Source: Perkinsus olseni
Taxonomy: Eukaryota > Perkinsozoa > Perkinsida > Perkinsidae
Length of the DNA stretch: 64,000 nt
Assembly: GCA_013115135.1 (NCBI GenBank)
Contig: JABANP010000011.1
Coordinates: 124,001-188,000, forward strand
Reading direction: 5' to 3'
The notes below the pieces were generated by a model. That model saw only the letters and a list, made by a program, of their open reading frames with translations. It searched no databases and had not been told where the DNA came from. The translations under genes and the position numbers were made by a program. Positions 34,205-46,403 of the stretch are shown in pieces. Numbering within the stretch: position 1 is the stretch's first letter; the number at the start of each line of letters is the position of its first letter.

Positions 34205-37200
34205 ACCCCACCACCAAACCCAGATTGACAATGCCGTTTAGGCAATAGTCAACGAAACACTAAAGCGCGAAGAGGACAACAGATCGACCGGGAGAAAGAC
34301 ACTTTTCTACAACCGTATACATCAATCATCCAATGGAGACGCGTCGAGTTTCAAACAAGGGGTCTAGATGAGAGGAGCGGAGCATGTAACGCGGCACGCT
34401 GCCAGCTATGATATCAACGAGATTCTCGGCGCGAGAGTATAGAGCTGCTCAATTATGATGGGGATGTTGCGATGTCGGCACCCACCCGGCAAATGCTCAG
34501 TCGGGTGATGCCGCTTGGACAACTACAGGACAGAACAACAACCCGAATAACTCACGCTCGTTTGCATTAATTCCTCCGTCGGCCTGACAGGTGCGGCACC
34601 CACGGCGAGGTACCGGAATAGAACAGAGAACAGACGACTGGACATCTGTCATCGGGAGCTCAAGCAGTCGGAACCCTCTCGAGGAAAAGAAACGCCGAAA
34701 ATGGGCTATACCCTTACTCACCTTCAAGCAACAAACCATTACACTCGAATTACCCAGGCTTCTTCTGAATGAAAAGATACATCAACTGGGCCGATGAATT
34801 TAAGAATAGCGAGACAAGCCGAAATTGAGCTGGTGGAAACTCTCTGCGACCCCACAATGCCCCTTGTCTTCCTATTGCAGAGCTGTTGCGAATTGGCTGT
34901 GATAATGAGCATCAGACAACAGTAACATACATCCATGTGATGAACAACTGCAATGACTCAGAAAGATTAGACGATGGCGAGCGAAATGAACAGCATGCCC
35001 TGGGTGAAAGGAACATTCTTGCGTCTGACATTTCGAATCTACGACAAAGACAGAATCACTAACGAGGATGTGGAAGCCTCTCCGAAATGTTCTTCACAAA
35101 GCTGGAGTCAACGCACTCGACTTGAAAGACCACCATCCGGAGTGGCGGGTCCAGCACCCACGCTTTGTGTGCTGTCCTCTTCGAGGAACCTGAATAGATG
35201 ACGCACAGAAGGAGATGTCCTCCGCGCTCCTCCGTCAATCACCGTGATGTTGATGATGACAGGTGAGGCACCCATCCTGATGCCGCATCAGTAAATGAGA
35301 GGTGAGGGAGAGAACATTCATTGGGGCAATCGAGCAGCAGCGAGACTCACCTGTTCGAGCTGAGGAGAGCTCCGCCGCGGAGCAAACACACTCAAAACAA
35401 CCTGAAGCTCCCAAAAAAAGAGGCGGATAAGAAACAATTCAAACTATTAAAGAAGACGATCAACTCTCAAGGGAGCTATCTCGTTGGTTTGAATGAACCG
35501 GTTGCACCGGAGCGCGAAGGAGTCAGTACAGAGACGACAAAACGATCATGTCCAACCATCGGACCGGAGGGGAAGTATTATGGCCAATCTCGAGAGCAAC
35601 GGAACGTTAAGATGATTTACTGGATGTAGTATGATCAGTAAGATTGACCTGAGGGCACAGTCTCAGCCAGAAGATGTTATAGCAAATCTCGGCTCGAGTG
35701 CCTGTCGAGTATCTTCGTCAATTCTCCTAGTAGGTGGAGCGGTGTTCAATGGATGGCCGATCTGAACGGTTGGGTCTCTCGGCGTGTCGACTTGTTTGAA
35801 CATTCATTAGTAGCTCGGACCGATCTTGCTCCATGGTACGGCGAAGCAGACAGAGTGATATACCAGGGTGGGATAGGATTGTAGTGGCGTGTACGTGTGC
35901 CTGATTCCTTCGAAGAAGTCCGACCAGCTCGTCACAAGGGATCCGTTCGAAAGCATCCGATTTCCAGAAGACTCAAAAAAACTGAAAAACGGGACCGTAA
36001 GGACCATCGAGCTCCCCCCACGCAAATACCAACTCAGTAATTGGTCTACACTTGGTGGCCTACTAGAGTCTAGCTAGCGATGGTTATCGAATAACTCCTC
36101 ACTATCATACTCCTCAGGCAGCGGCATGCAGTCGATGACAGCAATGACAGGTGAGGCACCCATGGAGGGTACCGAAACACGAAGGAGACGACAGGAGGTG
36201 AATATCCATTCATTTGAATGCAGCGAACTTACGTTTAAATCTTCGGACACCTCTCCTTTCTGATATCTACTACGACGGGAAACCAGTAGATGCAAGTCCA
36301 GCCAAAACAACATAACGACCAACAGAGTGACCATCATCGTATGCGAGGCGAAGAGAGACGAACCGCCAGGGCTTCCCCGTAGAGTTCAATAGATTTGTTG
36401 CAACATCAATAGAGTGTACGAGACTTTCCACTCTCACCCTTGAAGGCATCTAGAGCCGTGTGTAGGTTTGAAGGATACTTCAATTCTATCTTGGCCTGTG
36501 ACGACTGACAGTTAAAAGAGACCACGTAAATTCATAACGATAGTTAGTGATGCAACTGATGTTGAGTCTGCGGGTTCTGCCAGTGACCGCCTGATTAGAC
36601 CGGGAGGACAACATAACCGTAATGATGAGTACAACAGCAAGATCTTTCAAGAGACTTGATGAGCATCTCCAACTGCGACGTGTTGATAGAGTTAATATAC
36701 GATGTCCCAAAAAACCTGATCCGGTTGGGTACGAGAGTGAGAGCTACAAGATCTGTTCGGTGGTCCGAAGGGGTGATGTCACGACAAGGCCAAAAGAGTT
36801 AAGTGCCTGACGTAGTGGAAGCGACGAATGGAGTTGCAGAAGTACATCGGGATATCCCTCAGAAGTAATGGACTGACATGCTGATAAAAAGGAACTTTCA
36901 CGAAGGATCGATTTGTGACGGAAGCTCCGGTACCAACCAGAAACACCATCCGTAGGGGCCATATCAGAAATAGAAAGCGCTGTTTCACATGCGTACGAGA
37001 AAATCAAGCGAACCCAAGAATGTAGTTGGACTCTTCAAATAGCCACTCATGGTTAGCACCCCTCTGGAATGGACTGGCTGGGATCCCTAAGGCGCTCAGC
37101 AAGGTCGGGACGTAATCACTGAGACAAGGGTGAGATCAAAGTTGAGAAGGGGAACACTCCTGCGGTGAGGATGATCATCAGGTGCAAACAAGGTGAAATC

Positions 37201-39165
37201 ATTTTGTGTGACTCACATGTTATCAATCCATCGCTCGATGCGACCAGGATACTTTGATCAACCTACCGGGACTACAGAAGATAGCCGGAGTGTCAGTGTT
37301 GGCCGTATCCCACTGACCATGAGTATTTCTGTACCTGGCAGAGGAAAATAATACTCCAGAGAGACTAGTAGAACTCCGCCAATTCAATCACGCAAACTGA
37401 CCAGACCCTGACAGGCATACCCTCCATGATCAGCTGTTATGAGTACGAGGGTCTCGTCTTCAATGCCAGCTTGGCCGAGAGCCTCCAGGACCTTGAGCAC
37501 GTACCCATCAGCGTTCTTCAGCGCGGCGTAGTATCTGAAGAATAAACTCATCAAGCGGAGTAAATGAAGGCGGCCAGTGGTGTAGTTGAAAGTGATGGCT
37601 TACTGTGGGGATCCCCAATAGGAGCCGTGTCCGGCGCTATCAACCTGAGAAGGTTGAACGCAAGAATGTTCTATCTCCACCAGTAAGTTGAGCTCGGCGA
37701 CAGACCTCGTCAAGATGGAGGAAAGCGACATGAGGCGCATCGTCGGTGATCATCAAGTCGAAGAGGAACTTCACCGAACCCTCATCGTGCATCTTGCCTG
37801 AATGTGAGGGGCGATGGGAACAGCAACAACACATTCAGGTTACCATCGAACTCGTGGTCAACATCGCTGGCAGACATCAGTTCTGAGAGCGGATAAATTG
37901 CAATAACAAGAGAGCTGTCCGCCGACAAGGAGCGACGGGCACTCACGTAACCATGGCCAGGCATAAGCAGATGCCGTTGATATCTCCTTCGAGAAGGACT
38001 TAGCCAAGTGGAAGATTGTCGGAGGTAATTCCCCTAACAACCAAGGGCGTACACCATGTCGGAGTCATCCAGCAGCACACCTACCAGCACCGCTCACGGG
38101 GGCAACCCGTCCATCGACCAGACTGCCTGGAGTGAGGTCAGCAATGGACCAGCTGTTGCTAAGAATGCCCGTCTCGGCTGGCGGCATACCTGAAGAGGAG
38201 GTCAAGGTGCTCGAGGGTGTTCATTGGCCAGAAGGAGGTTCACTAGAGGGAAGCTCCCCTACCAGTCAAGATCGTCGACCAGTTTGGTGCACTGACAGTT
38301 GGGTTCTTGTTCCGGACGGAGAAGGTGTAGGCGCATTCGTCGGAGTCTATTAATGACCTGAACGATCGGGTTACCGAACGGGGACCAGAAGAACAACCGA
38401 GAACGCCCGGGAGGGGCGCCGACTCGAGAGGAGGGGCGCCAGTGGAAAGACGACCCTTGAGGCGATACAGAACGAGAGGAGGTAACACAATTCCCTTGTG
38501 GCGTTCTCGCACTGAGGGGTACCTATCCCAGTGTCAGGGAAGCGCCGACTCGTCATACACCTCGAAGAGAGTAGAAGAACCCCCAATGAATGGGGCTGAA
38601 ATTATAGCGAATACAACAGCTACAGATCGTCTCCAAACCTGCACGCATGAACATCGTGCGGGAGAGGCTGCGCAGAAGTGGGGAATGGACCTTTCTGACA
38701 CTCAGTATTTGGGAGTGTGTGAGAAACGTATCCTCGTCTGAGTGGGGATATCGAAGCATTGCGGCTCGCTTCAAAAACAACCACCCGCGGAGCTCTCGTC
38801 GTTATGCTACAGAGCCACAGAGCGGGCGTGAGTTCGTCATCGACGGAGACAGGGATCATTCGACAGGTATATTTCACCGTTTGCGAACATTACAGCAACA
38901 GTTAATCGTACTAGTGGCTCACTGGCAAAAGACCTGCATCAAGCGGCGAAGGAATCCTCGCAATGCATCTTTATCCCAACCCTTGAAATCTCACTTCAAG
39001 GTCGGCGCTTGGTCTTTCGTGACGTTGCGCAAGTAGACTCCACCAAGTCCGTCAATGCCGATAATGATAGCTCGTTTAAATCGTCCATGAGGCCATACAC
39101 CACTACTAGCCTCCGCGACAAGAGGTGTGATGCAGATAAGTTCCAGCAACGCCGACAACTTCATT
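34205..39165. repeat. Right arm of large inverted repeat
   Basis: Reverse-complement partner of 23115-27530. It is about 0.5 to 0.9 kb longer than the left arm because it retains the central exons of the alkaline-phosphatase-like gene (about 36.9-37.75 kb). The inner limit is CCACCAAACCCAGATTGAC at about 34212. The inner 2.5 kb carries the same undecided short frames as the left arm, with the 19-nt repeated motif in complement at 34585, 35257 and 36145. Confidence 0.88.
37004..39164 (-). CDS. Secreted alkaline-phosphatase-superfamily phosphodiesterase
   Basis: Metal-dependent phosphatase/phosphodiesterase (type I phosphodiesterase-like). Exon 1 (39164-38995) gives a signal peptide (MKLSALLELICITPLVAEA), then AIIIGIDGLGGVYLRNVT with the first metal-binding Asp. 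After a long intron come PTVSAPNWSTILTG (nucleophile Thr), MPPAETGILSNSWSIADLTP, LPPTIFHLAKSFSKEIST, SASDVDHEFDG, APHVAFLHLDEV, DSAGHGSYWGSPQ, KNADGYVLKVLEALGQAG, ETLVLITADHGG and RNTHGQWDTANTDTPAIF, ending SNYILGFA at 37004. All superfamily metal ligands (Asp, Thr, Asp/His, Asp-His, His) are in place. About ten introns, most 43-80 nt with GT-AG; the first is about 650 nt. No frame breaks. It is the intact copy of the inverted duplication. Confidence 0.85.
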
Positions 39166-39731
39166 GATAAACGGATGCGTAATAACCTTCCGCGAACAAT
39201 GCCTGCTCAGTCGGTTGATTTGGCGCACTGAGAGCCCGAACTGGTCTCTTCAAGCCTTGCTGCAACAAAATCAATTCCATAGAAGCACGAGAAACACGTG
39301 AGCATCCCCCAGAAGTGGAAGACACCGTCAGTGGCCTCTTGACGGTCCTCTTGTCCCGAGGTGCGCGAGTGCGCGAGGCACGTCTCCGTGGAAGGGTTTC
39401 CCTACCAAAGTGGCGTAGAGCGGTGATGAATGACCGTCAGCGGAGGATCTTGGCACGCAAGGTGCTGGGGATAAGGGCAGGCGGCGTGAACATCTTTTGT
39501 TGAGTGACTCCATTCGAAGAGTTTTTGGCGGGACCCAACTCACTTGTGCATGCGTGCAACGTGCCGGAGAAGAAACCGCCGGTGTTATCAGTCGCACCGC
39601 CACAGGGTGGGTTGAAATGACCTTGACCTCGCGCTAGGCCAATGACGATTCTCTGAGAGTCTCACAGTTTGAGCACTCCACGTTGAACGTTACTGCCTAG
39701 ACTTCAACCAGTGCACATTGGATTACCAGAC

Positions 39732-41443
39732 ATGGTCTTAGGCGAACAGAGCGATGACTACTTCGCGGCCAGAGAACAAGCGATGCTGGCAATGGAGAAG
39801 GAGCTAGAAGAACGCAAGTCACGAGCCTTGGCCGAGGCAGATCAGGCCATGCTGAGGGCCAAGTCTCAAACTACGCAGGTGTGCTTGATGCATGTGTGAA
39901 TCTTGCCGCAACTCTCCATCTCAGCAGGCACTTCAACGTCCAAGCTCGCGTTCTTTCCGGAGCTTCGACCAGATCTTAGAGGAAAACTAAGACAGAGGAA
40001 CCGAATGCTGTGTTTCCCGGCGAAGTTACGGATCGCCAGGAGCCTCAACAGAGACCCTCTTCCGCGAGTGAGCGCTGCGCTCGGTGAACAGTTGAGCCTC
40101 ACCTCGGAAATCCTCGTCATGTGGTGAAATTATGTCTGTCTTAGATACGACGGCGGGTGTGGCGATTGGAGACGAGCTCGCATCACTACGTGGCACGATA
40201 AAGTTCCAGAAGGCAAGGATTCAGGCATTACAGGAAGAGTTGAACTCCGCCGTGAAAGGAGCTTCTGAACGTGGCCGGGAGGTCATCCCGGCTCACTGAA
40301 ACGCTAAGTGGCGATGTCGAATGAGTTCAGTTGAACGAACTCAAGGAGGAGAATAAGACTCTAACTGAAGGCAATGGAAAATTGACTCGTAGATGTGGCG
40401 CGCTGGAGAAGGAGAACGACAAGCTGCTGTCCAAGGCGACTAAGCTAGTAAGGCGGCTTCGAGCCACTCGGCACATGTCCGACCCTACGCGGACCCGTCC
40501 GAACATCATGTTTGAAATATTTAGAAATTAGCTTCATGCATCACCCTTACACGGAGTCGTTGCTACTTTTTGATGGCCAATTGATGTTTACTTTGAAAAG
40601 AGTTAGGAAGTTTGCCTAGCCCCGTTATCGATTATGAGGGTAGCCTGACTCGCTTCAGGAGGAACGAGCCAAGGGGCTTGATGAAGAGCTGCATGAAGTG
40701 AAGAAGGACTTGGAACAACTGCGGGTGAGACGTTATCGTTACATCCTGAATTGCAGCCCGCAATTCATACTGAAATTGCATTTCTTGGCTAGCCTTGGTC
40801 GTGAGCATCTGTCACTGTGTGCGTGATCAGATCGTGCACCGTAAGGTAGAACACGAGTCCAGAGCGAAAGATACGAGGATATCACGCATAACCGAGGAGC
40901 TAGAGAAGTGGGCTAACCTTAATCGCAATCACAAAGGCATGCTGTCTTTTGCTTCTTTTGAATGGCAAATACATCGGCGGCTATCTAGTTCCCTTTACGC
41001 CGCATCAGGGCCAAAGCTGCAGTCAGAGAGGCCAGGAGCAAACATAAAGATGAAACGGTCCATGACAAGCGGGAAACCGATCGCATGATCAGCGAGGTCG
41101 GCCCCCTTAACCATCTCGCGTACACAGCATCTAGTCTTTCCAACGTAACCCTTCACAGATAAGAAAATTGGAGCGTCAAAGAGCGGAACTCATCGGGGCA
41201 TTCAAGAAACAGATGAAGCTCATCGACATATTGAAGCGGCAAAAGGTGAGGAGTTTGTACGGTATGAGTTTCACTGGAGTTCGAACTCTCATCAGCCCGA
41301 TGACTGCTCCGGATGCAGTTGTTGTGTTGATCGCTCGAACTTCGATCGATCTCCTGCAGATCCATGTAGAGGCCGCCCGATTGCTATCATTCACCGAGGA
41401 AGAATTCATCTCCGCACTAGAGCTTGGCGGGAAGCTCAAGTAA
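39732..41443 (+). CDS. TEX9: TEX9-like coiled-coil protein
   Basis: Multi-exon coiled-coil gene matching the conserved order of TEX9, a protein of ciliated eukaryotes. It starts at the ATG at 39732 (MVLGEQSDDYFAAREQAMLA). Later exons give GTIKFQKARIQALQEELNSA (the characteristic IRFLKAK-type helix), LNELKEENKTLTEGNGKLTR, EERAKGLDEELHEVKKDLEQ and KDTRISRITEELEKWAN. The strongly conserved C-terminus is RKLERQRAELIGAFKKQMKL with IDILKRQK, joined across an intron to IHVEAARLLSFTEEEFISAL, then a stop at 41443. Introns here are larger (about 100-200 nt) than in most neighbours. Some middle joins are not proven. Confidence 0.82.
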
Positions 41444-41929
41444 TTGTCACCAGATGGAATTGTGTTACAAAGTGACAGCCGTTTGAAGTCCCGGGGAGGT
41501 CCAATCTCATCTCGTTCACCCGCTCCGTCGTGCTCAACTCTGGCGTACGCTGATACCCTGGCTAATCAGTGTGCTCCAGGTGCTCTCGGCGAGGCGGAGT
41601 CCTTACGATCCTCCCGTCCCGCATTGCACGTACAACAGTTGCTACGCTCGTGTTTTGTACATCTGGAGCATAGCTTGGCTCTATCACTCGTGGAAAACAC
41701 GACTCAATCTGCAATCAGAGTTAATGAGCTGACAACTCGTAATTGGACATGGCTTGGGCTCGGAACTTGTTGAGCATAGCGAATGCCATCTCTCTTGACT
41801 GGCTCGACAGAGTTATGAACGAAACCTGACATGCGAACGATGATGAATCTAGCCATGGAGTCAAACGCTCACAGGCCAGCGCAGTGGTCATAGCACTAAG
41901 TTGAAAGCACAGCCGAGGCTATGGGTGGA

Positions 41930-43435
41930 CTAGTATTTACATTCACAGTCGACGGTCACATCAAGTGTCGACGTGGTGGAAGGTTTTTCTAATACGGCTC
42001 CTACAATGAAATCCTCATCGTCCTGGAAACAATGATGTGACGGTCTGCAAAGAGCCCATGGATAAGCATTAATGAGTCTTTGGGGGATCAGCCGCACCTG
42101 AAGAGGAGCTCCGACACTCGTTCCCGCCAATGGACTGGAACAGTATCTCACCTCAGGAATGTATTGGAGCTCAGGCCACCCCGCGACTCGAACGTCAGAA
42201 AACTCTGCTCTTGCTGGTTCTGGTCTATCAAAAGGTTTGATGACCATATGACGTGGTGCTCGAGAGAACAGCACAAGTAGCTAACGGGAGACTCACACTT
42301 TACGCGTAGTTGCTAAGGGTCGGAAAACATGCCAAAGGAGAGCGAACTGGTCCTTCAGATCGTGTCTGTCGTACGGATGCACTTCGTCCAGAGGGCCGAG
42401 GACGGAGCGGAGAAAACTGAGCGGAAGAGGGTAGCGGACACGGTGAGGAACACTAGGACCTTCTGCTCCAGTCAGAATTTCTAATCATCCAACTACCACC
42501 AGCCAGACCTCTACCATCTTCTGATATGAGGAAGTGCATCTACGAAGACCCGCGTAGCCCAAGGATCAGTCGCGAGGAAGGGAACAGAATATGACGAACC
42601 TACGTTCGGGTCGAGCTGAGGCCCTTGCGGACCTGCCAGACCACCTTGTCGGTAGAGCACGTGTTCGAGTGTCACCGTCATATTGATGAACAAACAGTCA
42701 CAATCCATGGACAGTACCCAATCGAATCTACACGGACGAGACTACAAATCCTCAATAGGTGAACGAGCAGCTGATGCCTGAACTCACTTCCCTGAGTCGA
42801 GCATCTCCAAGGGCAAGGATACTGCGGACCAAACGGGATGCCGGCTCGGTATCTAACAGCCACGCCTCAACTGATACCCGGCATAGTCAGCTACTAGAGA
42901 TGATCTAACTCGATATGCAAGCTTGAAGAACGCTCGTCCAAAGACTGCTGTCGTCCTAACACTGACTCCAGCGCTCTCCAAGTCCAGACTGCTCGAACGA
43001 CACCGAAAACCACACGTGAGCGGTGACGCGCACAGCTGGCGTGCTAGACTGCATGCGAACCCGGTATATATGAGAAGAGTTTCGAAAAACGGCCCTCCCG
43101 TACGTGATTGTCAGTCCTAAACTCGACATGATACCCATGCAGAGCGGAATACGCTCGCCTATTTTCGAGCGATATCCGATCGATACCTGATCAGAGGATT
43201 CCTCTGAGTTCGGGTTCGGGTCCTCTGAGAGGAGACCATTCGCCCATGACGCGACTTCACTCCATGATGGTTGACGCCAATGATTCTCGGCGAAGCTTAC
43301 CGTGCAAGACGCTCCCCTCTTTGTAGTCACACGTAGATGCAATACCGATCCGCAGTGAACGGTTTCTATACGATACGGGTACTCCCAGCGGCGGTGGTAA
43401 ACCATCGTCTTCGTGTCGACGGAGTAGTGCCGCAA
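41930..43435 (-). CDS. Unknown gene, paralogous to 31963-32857
   Basis: Minus-strand frames include KTMVYHRRWEYPYRIETVHC near 43400, NPNSEESSDQVSIGYRSKIG near 43190, YRQGGLAGPQGPQLDPNVGS near 42640 and, lastly, a frame ending TSTLDVTVDCECKY with a stop at 41930. They may be exons of one gene, but joins are unresolved and no family is recognised. The upstream portion is shared with the copy at about 32.8 kb, and a tRNA-Leu lies about 470 bp upstream on the same strand in this copy too. Confidence 0.35.
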
Positions 43436-43906
43436 GGGACAAGTACCTCATCAGTGCGAGAGAGAGCTAGATGAACACTCCACCAATGGTCCATTGTCAC
43501 TCTACTGGTTCATAAAGTCGTCCCAGTTTATACCCCAGAGCACGGAGTTCGATTCCTCTAAACACTCAAGCCCGCCGGGTCTAAAAATGCCGAAGCCATC
43601 CGTCATCGAACTGTAGACATCCCGACAGAGCCTCATTCACCTCCTCGTGAAATCCCACAGGAAAGCCATGGCTAGCTGATGCATATTATGCGCTCGCTGC
43701 GGTAGGCCCAGAGATAAATAATGAGAAGCGAGCCGAAAGAATACTGATGCCGCTCCCATCGGGGCAATCGAGCGCGATGTCTGAGCACAGTGTGCGAGTA
43801 CGACCATATGAGCGATCCTCAAATTACAAGGCCGACGTCAACTGTCGAAAATAGTGGATTTAACATGCAATACGCACTGAAGAATTGCCGAGATACGAAC
43901 AAGAAT

Positions 43907-43985
43907 AACAGCTGCGAGATTCGAACTCGCGCCCTTTCGGACTAGCGCCTGAAGCTAGCGCCTTAGACCGCTCGGCCAAACTGTC
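43907..43985 (-). tRNA. tRNA-Leu (CAG)
   Basis: Type-II tRNA, 79 nt without CCA. The acceptor GACAGTT pairs with AGCTGTT (with G-U pairs), the D arm contains TGGCCGAGCGGTC, and the anticodon stem CTAGC/GCTAG encloses loop TTCAGGC, giving CAG, which reads CUG Leu. The variable arm is TCCGAAAGGGC, and the T arm GCGAG/CTCGC has loop TTCGAAT. A and B boxes are good matches. It is part of a duplicated segment with a degenerate partner at 33172. Confidence 0.88.
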
Positions 43986-45072
43986 GTTGAAATATCCATC
44001 AAAGGAATGGCTACGACCTCTTCGGTGGGCCTCTTTGACCCCCTCCTCGACGACCCGTGAAGCCCCAATGATGTGAGATATCATATTTCGAATAAGTGGT
44101 TAAATCACGACACAGTCCGTGCGCCATCGTTCTATTGCACACTTGAACGCATCACGCCGGCCCGGCAGTACCAGCATCCGAGGCGAATCGATCAGCCAGA
44201 ACGTTCAAGCGCTCTAACACGGCCTTATCGTTGCTGCTCCTCCCATCCGACAAGCCCTTGAACAATTCTTCCTAAATACGCAATCAGCAAGGAGTCGTCG
44301 TTCGGAGAACCGATAAGAATCACTCGAACCACTAAGCCAAAGCCTCTTCGACGTCGCGAGAGAGAGCTGCGGTCGAGCCGTCTCTTTATTGGTCACTAAA
44401 CAGGGTATCGGACTCTGCCCTCAGCAGTACCAACTCTTGCTCGAGAAATTGTCCAGTTAGCAAATGGTTGTGCCCGCTGGGGACACTTCGCCACGGAGGC
44501 GCACTTGTCGGCGAAGCTCCTGGCGGAGTGATTATGTCAAAAATTCTATGGACGTCTGTGTTCCCCGGGCTCACCACACCGCAGCATATCCTAGAACTAC
44601 ACAGATTAGGAGGATCGCGTCAGACATGATAAGGAAAGAGTGAGCCCTGCCCAAGAGAACTATCCGACGTTGCGCCAGCTCTCCCTATAGTAGTAGAAAG
44701 CCCTCAAGCTCTAAAAACCCGACCCCACAGCGTAGCGGTCAAGAATTACCCGTTGACATAGGAGACGGCGGGTGCTTAGTCATCGGCGTCCTCCTCCTCC
44801 CACAACTCCGCGACTCATCATTCACCACTTCGCAACTCAACAAATCTCACGTCCTCGAGACCTCAGTGTTCGCTTATCTATGAGTAAGCGTCACCTCTCC
44901 CTGGCATGCACATAACAGTAGTGAGGAGCTAAAATCAATTAATAATTCGTCCCGGACGGCGAGCTCCATCATGAGCTCGCAAAGATGGCCAGCGTGCATT
45001 GATACGTGTTCAACCTCTGACACGGAAGGCAGGATAAAATATCCCGGAAAATGGAGCTCCTAGTCACTAAAC
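43986..45072. other. Intergenic stretch without recognised gene
   Basis: About 1.1 kb between the tRNA-Leu and the tail-anchored protein gene. Short frames on both strands; no RNA gene or repeat recognised. Confidence 0.45.
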
Positions 45073-46403
45073 TCACAGCTTAGAGAGCCCCTTGATCCCT
45101 AAATAGAACCACGCAGTCAGAACTCCACCCACAGCCGTCAGTGCCATTGCAGCCATCGGCAAAGGTCGTGTCAACATTCCTGGTTCTGGCTTCTTCATCA
45201 CTCTGAAAATAACCAACTCAATATTAAAGCGATCAACGACAGAAGGAACCGAGCCAGAGGCTCCGAAATTCCGCATACCTAGCAGCACTGACAGTGGAAG
45301 CCTTCTTCTGCGGCACGGCAGACTTCCTCTTCTGTCTCTTCGACATCGGAGCCGTCTCGAAGGGCGTCACACTTAACGATCTCTTAGACCCCACGGGGCG
45401 ATGACTGAGTAAAGTGGGCATCAAAGCTAGCCGATCGGATTTCACTCACTCAGCAGCTTCACTCTCAGCAGGCGGAGACAAGCCCGTCGGCTTGCGCATA
45501 CCAAATGACTTGGCACGCTTCCGAGTGACCGGTGTAGGAGGCGGAGGAGCAGGGATCTACAGAAAGAAGATAACAAGCAACGACGATCACGTGAGCTGTA
45601 ACCACCTCTCCCGCTGGTTCAGACTTCCGGGTTTCTCTTTTATTCTTCCTCTTCTTGGCTGAGACCGCCTAACACAAAGTCTTGTAAACAGTACAGAGCA
45701 TCCAACGGAATCGCTGAGAACACCAGGGAGGATGCGAATGACGAGCGATCCAGCATCGGTGCTGACGCACGATCACCTTCTCCTCGAGAATATCGATTGT
45801 TCGCAGATATGATGGTTGAGCCTAGGGCTTACTACTTTCGCGATATCCTTCTCGTTCACGCTCTTGGCGAGGGTTTTAGCAGGCTTAGACTTTGCAGAAG
45901 CAACTGTAGTCTTCCTCGGAGTGGCCTCGGGGGTGGCGGACTTGGGAGGTGGGGACTGAATGGAGGAAGCCTGCCGAAGGACGAACGCCAACCGAGAGCA
46001 GCAGCAACCCCTTTAAACAGAATGAGCGGTAGTAACAAAGCGGTGAGCTGTTCTCATGCCTTGGCCTTCTTCGTCGGCTTTCCTCGATCGGGATCGGGGG
46101 GTGGTCGTTCTGTCCTCGCTCGTCTTTCGCCCCTTGAGAGGGTCGAGTTAGACCATCAGCAACTCGCGCAGAAACTGACCTTCGCCAGCACTGTCGTCTC
46201 GGCAACTTCCTCCTCCGATTTCTTCGGTTTCGCACTACGTGAACGACTGCGAGTAGCACCTGTGCACGGGAGGCGTCTTCCAACACTCACTCAGCATGCT
46301 CGCCTGTCGGGGGGTCCTCAAAACGCATTTCCAAAGGCTCCCGGCTCCGGAGTCTAGCAGAGGATCTTGGCCTAGGACTCGCTTCCCTTGTAGACTTCGC
46401 CAT
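45073..46403 (-). CDS. Basic, Ser/Pro/Lys-rich tail-anchored protein, unknown
   Basis: Starts at the ATG at 46403 (MAKSTREASPRPRSSARLRS). Next exons are rich in basic and serine residues: ATRSRSRSAKPKKSEEEVAE, then SIQSPPPKSATPEATPRK, AKSKPAKTLAKSVNEKDIAK, PPPPTPVTRKRAKSFGMRKP and KRQKRKSAVPQKKASTVSAA. The final exon is a hydrophobic tail (MAAMALTAVGGVLTAWFYLG) ending GIKGLSKL with the stop at 45073. Introns of 23 to 90 nt with GT-AG ends separate them. The layout of a long disordered basic region plus a C-terminal membrane anchor resembles nuclear-envelope or ER tail-anchored proteins that bind chromatin or RNA, but this is inference. Confidence 0.6.

Noticed and set aside
38132..38353. Plus-strand frame containing GGIPEEEVKVLEGVHWPEGG
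   Set aside because: It lies antisense to exons and an intron of the well-supported phosphodiesterase gene.
43907..43985. Suppressor tRNA with TCA anticodon
   Set aside because: That reading needs a shifted stem; the proper five-pair stem CTAGC/GCTAG gives loop TTCAGGC and anticodon CAG (Leu).
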